64,000 nt of DNA from NCBI GenBank assembly GCA_021234155.1, contig JAJEKV010000218.1, positions 1 to 64,000 on the forward strand, in the 5' to 3' direction. This document shows, one piece after another, positions 58,153 through 64,000 of the stretch (positions within the stretch are counted from its first letter, which is position 1; each line of letters begins with the position of its first letter). This stretch comes from Isoetes taiwanensis. Lineage: Eukaryota; Streptophyta; Lycopodiopsida; Isoetales; Isoetaceae. Under the pieces are notes generated by a model. That model was not told the DNA's origin. It was given only the letters and a program-made list of their open reading frames with translations, and searched no databases. Made by a program: the position numbers and the translations under genes.

Positions 58153-58346
58153 CACTACAAAAATAGGTAGAAATGGCACAAAAGTGACCTTTATGCTCCG
58201 CCTTTTTACGGAGCATAAACGTCACTTTTGTGCCATTTGGGGAGCACAAATGTCATAAATGGCACAAAAGTGACGTTTATGCTCCGTAAAAAGGCAGAGC
58301 ATAAAGGTCACTTTTGTGCCATTTCTACCTATTTTTTGTAGTAGTG
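58153..58346. mobile_element. CACTA-like MITE, nearly complete palindrome
   Basis: The ends are CACTACAAAAA and TTTTTTGTAG(TAG)TG. Almost the whole 194 bp folds on itself: GGTAGAAATGGCACAAAAGT is repeated in inverse at the other end, and the loop is only about 20 bp. CACTA ends suggest the EnSpm/CMC superfamily. The expected 3 bp target duplication is unclear because of an extra TAG at the right end. Confidence 0.8.
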
Positions 58347-58397
58347 TGATAAGAAGATCATCATTACAAATCTATAAGAACAATCAATCCAACACAT

Positions 58398-58945
58398 TAG
58401 GGTTTTTTTGAGATTAAAAAAAGGCCTTCAAAACATGCCAACTAAGCCAAATGAAGATAAATGAACTACCAATCAGAAATCAGAGCCTGACGGGTCCAGT
58501 CAGCAAAACTGTTATAACTAACTTACTGGATCACATTTTCTAGCATAACTATTGATAGAAAAGTCCAAATGAGCTCTCGTTTAGTGCAATAGATAGATGT
58601 CATTGAGATCTTTCCAACCTTAGGTGCTTTGCACATATTTTAACCACTTATGATTGTCAAAACTCCAAAAAATATGGTTTTTACCATTTTTTACTATCCC
58701 ACAGGGCTAAAAAATATGCAAGCCACCCACGGTTGGAAAGATCTCAATGAGATCTATCTATTGCACCAAACAAGAGCTCATTTGGACTTTTCTGTCAACA
58801 CTTACTAGAAAATGTGATCCAGTGAGTTAGTTATAACTGTTTTTCTGACTGGATTACCAGTTCTATTTTCTGATTGGTAGTTCATATAGCTTAGTCAGCA
58901 GTTCTTAGAAGGCCCTTTTATGATCTCAAAAAATCCCTAATGATT
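58398..58945. mobile_element. Foldback element with arms of about 215-230 bp
   Basis: The left arm (about 58398-58625) and right arm (about 58730-58945) are inverted copies with several small gaps. The best part is the 120 bp containing AGTCCAAATGAGCTC and TCATTGAGATCTTTCCAACC. The outer edge reads CATTAGGG in both. The spacer is about 100 bp. It is nested in the - strand Helitron. Confidence 0.8.
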
Positions 58946-59089
58946 TCGAAACAATCTCAAGAATCACAATCAGAAGAATTACAATTAATATGACCTCGTA
59001 TTGGTTCTCTGGTAGTTTCATTGCATGGAAAAGAAGAATAAGTATCCGATTCTGAGAGTCTGACAATAGAAGCATTTAGAAATAAGGAT

Positions 59090-59476
59090 GTGAATGGGAG
59101 TTCCTGTCTTCAAGAACTCCAGAAATGTCTGCTACAAAACGCAAAACAAAAGGAGACTCCAAAGCAGTGGCCTTACCTGCATGATCCTGGACCAGATAGT
59201 CTTTTAGTGCGGCTTCGCAAAACCCACGGAACTCCTCTTGAAAATGAGGGCATGCTCTTGTCGGACAAAAGAGTTTGCAATAGGTCTAGAACCAACGGCG
59301 GCGTTATTCTCGAGCAAAAATCATGTTATCGAGAATGGCCAATCTCGAAAAAAATCCACTTCCGAGCATCCGTAAAACGCGTCAAGGTAGGGCTAGCGGC
59401 ATACCAAGCAAAAATGTTTGATCTAGTATACCTATCCCAAGCAAAAATGTTTGATCTAGTAAACCTATCCCGGTAG
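59090..59476 (+). other. 128-residue open frame, function unknown
   Basis: The frame is open across Helitron sequence and ends in the tandem repeat at 59405. It is Lys/Arg-rich with no motif recognised. It lies on the strand opposite the Helitron and may be fortuitous. Confidence 0.2.
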
Positions 59477-59870
59477 CATTTCTCCATCTATACCAAGCAA
59501 AGATGTTCGATCCGTTTTACCTATCCCGGTAGCATTTCTCCATCCGCTTAGAATTCAACCTTCAAAATAAAGCGCCAAAAGATGTTGGCGGATTGCATGA
59601 ATACATCTTTGCTCCATACTCAAATCCACAAAAAGTGCCACGACAAAAGAGGAGCCACAAAATGCACCGGAGAACTGCCGCTATATATGATTTGAAAGGA
59701 AAATTGCCCCTCCATTTCTCCATCTCGCTTAAAATTCACACATCCGTATGCCTTCAAAATAAACTACAAAAATGTTGGCGGATTGCATGAATACAAAGTT
59801 GCTCCATACTCAAATCCACAAAAGTGCCACAAAATGCCATGACACATTGAAATTTTCCTATCAACGGACC
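59405..59870 (+). repeat. Nested tandem repeats in the Helitron 5' half
   Basis: CCAAGCAAAAATGTTTGATC followed by TAGTATACCTATCCC recurs three times near 59405-59530. A larger unit of about 190 bp, with GTTGGCGGATTGCATGAATA and TGCTCCATACTCAAATCCAC, occurs at about 59580 and 59770. Confidence 0.8.
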
Positions 59871-60500
59871 AAAATGAAAGCAACAAAATCAACAATAATG
59901 ACTTATTGCTTCATTGATACAAGCTCATGCTCGCCTCAAAAAGGGTCCGGACTTTCGAGAAGCCGTGAGAGAGGGTCAACGAGAGGAAAAACCGTCACCA
60001 TGGATAAATCAAGGGATAAAAATAATTTTAAAAAAAATGAAGGGACAAGATGTCGCAGATTATCCCAAAACTTAGTCATGATCTGACGGTCCAAAATGAA
60101 AGTTGTGGGAAAAGAAATTGACGGCCGAGATGCTGTGCACACACTACATTTTGCTTTTATTACTATATATAGATAGATGTGGCGAAAGATATTCAATCCC
60201 CCATTATCACATTCAGGATCACCAAGATTCCTTTATACTCTTAATTCAAATCATTAAATCATGATTCTCTTTCAACAATAAGAACAATCTAAGCAATCTA
60301 AGCTTCCCCTGGTGTAAGCGGTAAACCACCCACCTGAGAACCACTTCAGTGACGATCCTTTGACTCCATGTACCTATTTTCTTCTCAAAATATCCCCTCC
60401 TTTCAGCTCCTAGCTTTAGGAAGCAAGCTGCACAAAGAGATACAATGGTGCAGTCAAATTCTGATACAACTTCACTCTTTCTGCCATATCTCCCTCATAC

Positions 60501-61690
60501 GGAAGAATTTCGGCTTATCAGACCCAAGCTAGAAAGCTGATTTGAAAATCTTTCTTACAAAGTAAGAATTACTGAAGTTGGATCTTGCCGAGATATGATG
60601 CTCTAAATTTCGGTCAGCAAAACTGCCCAAAGATTGCTCCTTCTGTCTCCTTCCAGAAACCTCATAGAACCTGATGCCCTTTTGTTTTATCACATGTCCT
60701 CATGGGTCGTTTCAAAATTGCGGAGTATCCAATCGATCATAGAATTAAACATTCATGACCAACTATATAATAACGCCAACTTATCACCATAATTATTCTT
60801 TCTTCCCTTGCTAGCTGTCATGAATAAAATAATTTCTTCCTACATAATCAATGAGTTGACCGTACTTGCTTATACTGCCTCAGTCTTCTTCAAACATTAA
60901 AATCTCTATCCCAAGGAATCAAACCCATCTAGACTTCCATTTTCCCATTAGAACACCATACTTCCTTAGTTGAATGAAAAGCATATATGCATTGTAGCAA
61001 ATGAAATTACAAGCTTGAAACCAGTATGCGAGGAACTGCTCTTCTTTTCAACATATCATTGTGAACCACATATGCCATTAAACCATATTCGTCTTGAAGT
61101 CCTTGACAACATCAACTAACCACTTTGTCCATAAATAGCTCGTACTCATGATAAATAATCTTGACTACTTATGCCTCCTCTGAACATCACTCAGATGCCA
61201 TTTATTTCTTTAAATCCATTAACGTGCTGCTTCAAAATTAACTATGTTCCATGATCTATAATATGTAGCATTATAACAGGGGTTTTTTTTTGTGATTTTG
61301 TACGCTTTTTGGCATGGTTTTCCTATGATTTCGGTGCTGTATTCATTGGGCCATACTAAATAGTATTTCTAGAGTGCAGCTTTTCTGGAGCGTTGATGTG
61401 GATTAGCTTTAACAATCTAACGGTTCTTATGTCGAGCTCCTTATTCATATGCATGAACCCAGCAAAGCTCTGTTCTCTCAGAAGCTCTTGTGGTGGTATT
61501 ACCCGTCGTGCCGTCGCGCTGATCCGTCTCCCTCTATCCTCATCCAATAGTTGTGGTATGGAAGTTTGTGCTCTTTCATGACAGACAATCTTTCACGGCA
61601 GAGATTGGAACAATGCATGATACGGTGTTATTGTGTTTTTGCTGATTTTTGCTGTTTTTTGCTGTTTATGCTTCATATTTCATTCATCTT
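60501..61690. other. No gene recognised
   Basis: Probable retroelement-derived sequence (ACATGTCCTCATGGGTCG near 60693 resembles the Gypsy pol end seen at 29470). A short minus-strand frame at 61547-61356 is not supported further. Confidence 0.35.
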
Positions 61691-61699
61691 TTTTAAACA

Positions 61700-62222
61700 T
61701 TCTACAGAAAGTGTTGTGTTATTTGGTTTTGGTTCTCAAGATTCTAACGTGCAGGCAGATTTCCAGCATGGTGAAGTGGAGATGGAAAAAGATCTGGCCA
61801 TAACATCCTCAACTTCCCTCCGCTCCCCTCAGGCCTTAGCGGGAATCAAGCCCGAACCGCATGCCGTAATCCAATCCTGTTGGTAATCGTTTAATCAGGG
61901 ACAAATAAAAACGCATGGCGAGGGGCCAAATCCGAAACCTAGCAATACACCTAGCATTAGAATCTGCATGCCAGGCCCAATGCTTTTCTTGAATCCAAAA
62001 CATTTCCACTGTATTCATCTCCTTTAAACATTTTACAGAAAGTATTGTGTTATTTGCTCTTGGTTCACAGGATTCAAACGTGCAGGGAGATTTCCAGCAT
62101 GGTGAAGTGGAGATGGAAAAAGATCTGGCTATAACATCCTCAACTTCCCCTCTGCTTACCATTTGTGCCTTAGTACGGATCTGGAGCCCAGAATCTGCAT
62201 GCCAGACCCAATCTTGTTGCAC
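61700..62222 (+). repeat. Direct duplication of an exon-like segment, about 185 bp each
   Basis: 61700-61885 and 62028-62222 share ACA(TT)(C/T)TACAGAAAGT, then SNVQ(A/G)DFQHGEVEMEKDL in translation, AITSSTS, and diverge afterwards. The second copy has a better acceptor (TTCACAG|GATTC). Conservation of the peptide between copies suggests a former exon. The gene is not recognised. Confidence 0.6.
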
Positions 62223-62229
62223 TATTCAA

Positions 62230-63225
62230 TCTGGGACAGCCAAAGTCTGCATGGCAGGGCCAAAACTGGAACCTAGCATTCTTTTCTTGAATCCAAAACC
62301 TGCATAAACCTGCATGGCAGGGTGAATTCGAAACTGCAATATGTAGCATTACATCTACCATTACATCCACTGTATTACTCTTGAATACGAGACTCCTGCA
62401 CGATTCAACATGCCAAAACCGATACCGTAACAAGAGAAAGTTTGATGATACCCTGCTGGCTTGCTCCCCCGGCAAACGCAACTGCAATATGTAGCATAAA
62501 CCTCCATGGCAGGGCCAATCCGAAAACCCTAACAAGATGCAAACTTCATGATAGTGGTGGCTTGCTCCAAGCACCGGATTTCGACCGTGCCATATCGAAA
62601 ACCCTAACCCTGCCACAACAAATTTGCCTATCTATTTTCTACACAACTCAAATGACGACCTTCAGAAACCATCCTTTATTCCCTGGAAAATAAAAATGGA
62701 ACCCCTCCTCTCAAAAACCACCATATTGCTACATATTGTTTTTTAACGTGACCAACCATTGCTTAGGTTAATATCCAATTACAATTACAAGCTTGTGTTA
62801 TTCTTATTATAATGCTATATATTCCTTCCGACCTTGTGTTGTTTTTTAATGGTTGCGGCCTATTACAATGAGACTAATGGCACGTAAAACAGGGCGAGGT
62901 TCGACCTCAACATCACTTAATGGGAGTTATACAAGCGTAAGGCATCACGCATCTAAATAAACCATCCCCGCAGACAAGAAGATGTCATTTGAAGCTCAAG
63001 AGGCTCCAAAACTATTATAATACCTTTGCTATTTTCAATAACTCAATAAATTTCTAAATAAAATGCTTTTATAGCATATATAATTATATTACATTATGCT
63101 TTAATATTATAGTTACTCATGTTTCATTTTACTATATTCCCTTTTTTTCCTTAATGCTGCATATTACATAACACATATTGCTACATGTTTTAAATGTCTT
63201 TTATATTCTCACGTCTGTTTTTTTT
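62230..63225. other. No gene recognised
   Basis: CTGCATGGCAGGG-type phrases recur near 62245-62515, which suggests a degenerate repeat. AT-rich from 62700. Confidence 0.4.
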
Positions 63226-63228
63226 TAT

Positions 63229-63256
63229 GGCCCGAAGGGCCAAAAATTGTTTTTAG
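63229..63256 (+). mobile_element. Possible Helitron 3' end (TTAG variant)
   Basis: GGCCC-GAA-GGGCC (63229-63241), 11 bases, then TTAG followed by T. The geometry is that of a Helitron end, but the terminus is TTAG, not CTAG. No 5' end identified. Confidence 0.25.
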
Positions 63257-63818
63257 TATAATAACCAACACATAACTACCATTGACATTAATAAATATAA
63301 CCATTGGATCCAACACATTTAAATTAAAATCCCCCTTAAACCCCCTTTGGTTTGGGTGCATATTCACACGGGGGGTGACGTAGGGCAGCGAGAGCCCTCA
63401 TAATTGTATTTTGCACGTACGAAATCAACACCATATAGTATTTCGGTTGAAATCTTATAGGATTTTGCGAATCTTATTATACAGTATAGCAAATCTTGTA
63501 TTTGCATACCCCACAAATGAGGAACTTTACGTACGGTGTAGATTAAGGAATAAGGGGCGAATATGCCAATCCGACAGCTCTCGATGCCCGGAGTACATAA
63601 CTATCTATACAAGATTTCCAAACTAGCCATCTTGACAACCGGAACCATTAAATGCAATCCAGGCAAACTTAACCTCAGCTTATATCTTATTTTAGCCAGG
63701 GATAGGTTCAATACTGTCTATCTTTTATATGCAATACGTATTTTTTGAAAGATACGGCACAAATTTGAAGTATAATATGTAAAAAATACGTTCAAAAACA
63801 TTTCCGGTGCCGAGAAAA

Positions 63819-63895
63819 TTTCGCGTAAGCGTAAATAATTGTTTCGCTTACGCGAAAATCACGTAAGCGAAACAGTTGTTTACGCTTACGCGAAA
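63819..63895. repeat. 77 bp nested palindrome
   Basis: Arms of about 37 bp are centred on 63857, with three mismatches. Each arm also contains TTTCGCGTAAGCG or its complement, giving alternative 13 bp stems (63819-63831 with 63845-63857). Four copies of the GTAAGCG/CGCTTAC word are present. Confidence 0.9.
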
Positions 63896-64000
63896 GTTTG
63901 TAAAGCATCTTAGGGCATTTTCTTAAGGGAAAAAAAGTTTTTGTGCCATTATTTGGTCTGTTTTGAGCAGGTGAATTATTATATATAAGAAAAACATGTT

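Larger units (their letters stand above)
53774..60177 (-). mobile_element. Helitron, - strand, 6404 bp, non-autonomous
   Basis: It is inserted between A (53773) and T (60178) of unit 2. In its own orientation it starts TCTATCTATATATAGTAATA at 60177 and ends with a 7 bp stem and 3 base loop (GCCCAGC-AAC-GCTGGGC, 53801-53785), 7 bases, and CTAG (53777-53774). The uninterrupted unit 1 reads straight through the site (ATACCAATGTG). No Rep/helicase frame exists, so it is non-autonomous. It has accumulated nested elements (CACTA-like hairpin 58153-58346, foldback 58398-58945), tandem repeats (59405-59870) and exon-like minus-strand blocks with donors (for example the one ending RHDIMRLECK before GTAAGT near 56010). 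Confidence 0.9.
48944..60500 (+). repeat. Tandem pair of a 665 bp unit, each split by a Helitron
   Basis: Unit 1 is 48944-49581 plus 53404-53430 (665 bp). Unit 2 is 53431-53773 plus 60178-60500 (666 bp). Both start CAGTGCAATTCCCTATCATA and end ATATCTCCCTCATAC. They differ at few positions and are adjacent once the inserts are removed. The reverse strand contains GTTGTATCAGAATTGACTGC, which resembles a degenerate retroelement PBS, so the unit may derive from an LTR element. Its nature is otherwise unknown. Confidence 0.9.

Noticed and set aside
53774-60177. Autonomous Helitron
   Set aside because: No reading frame long enough for Rep/helicase and no helicase motif on either strand.

Overview
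Plant nuclear DNA, most likely a fern or another non-angiosperm land plant. The gene structures (short GT-AG introns, a group I WRKY factor, a Glo3-type ARF-GAP) and the initiator-Met-tRNA primer site of an LTR element show a land plant; the fern guess is inference from the mobile-element mix. All similarities were judged by eye, without any database search.

Only two genes look intact. A five-exon group I WRKY transcription factor lies on + at 11586-15102. A seven-exon ARF-GTPase-activating protein of the AGD8/9/10 (ARFGAP2/3, Glo3) type lies on - at 16389-18732. They converge, with about 1.3 kb between their stop codons. A coiled-coil ORF at 1090-2130 (-), perhaps spliced to a RING-like exon at 619-899, may be a third gene.

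Nearly everything else is mobile or decayed. 2.6-5.2 kb: a gag-only LTR element with very short terminal repeats and an array of small hairpins, then a LINE scrap. 6.2-10.6 kb: a microsatellite, a 1.1 kb TIR element with TAA duplications, and foldback modules. 21.0-25.6 kb: a GC-rich broken LINE. 27.4 kb: a kinesin-light-chain-related pseudogene fragment. 29.3-30.8 kb (-): a second gag ORF abutting an LTR with no pol. 33.0-33.7 kb: an unrecognised gene fragment that keeps splice sites. 38.0-42.3 kb (-): a decayed intron-containing locus whose 3' half is a Crypton-type (DUF3504-like) tyrosine recombinase. 42.9-46.3 kb: a second copy of the same LINE, split by a 322 bp MITE. 46.3-47.3 kb: the 3' end of a different LINE with poly(A). 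47.5-48.05 kb: a second array of small hairpins and a 57 bp palindrome.

48.9-60.5 kb is the clearest structure in the window. A 665 bp sequence is present twice in tandem, and each copy is split at an A|T site by its own Helitron: a 3.8 kb + strand element and a 6.4 kb - strand element. Both have TC 5' ends, GC-rich 3' hairpins and CTAG 3' ends. Removing the two inserts restores two tandem copies of 665 and 666 bp, which fixes the Helitron boundaries to the base. The last 3.5 kb holds a duplicated exon-like segment, a possible third Helitron 3' end and a nested 77 bp palindrome.
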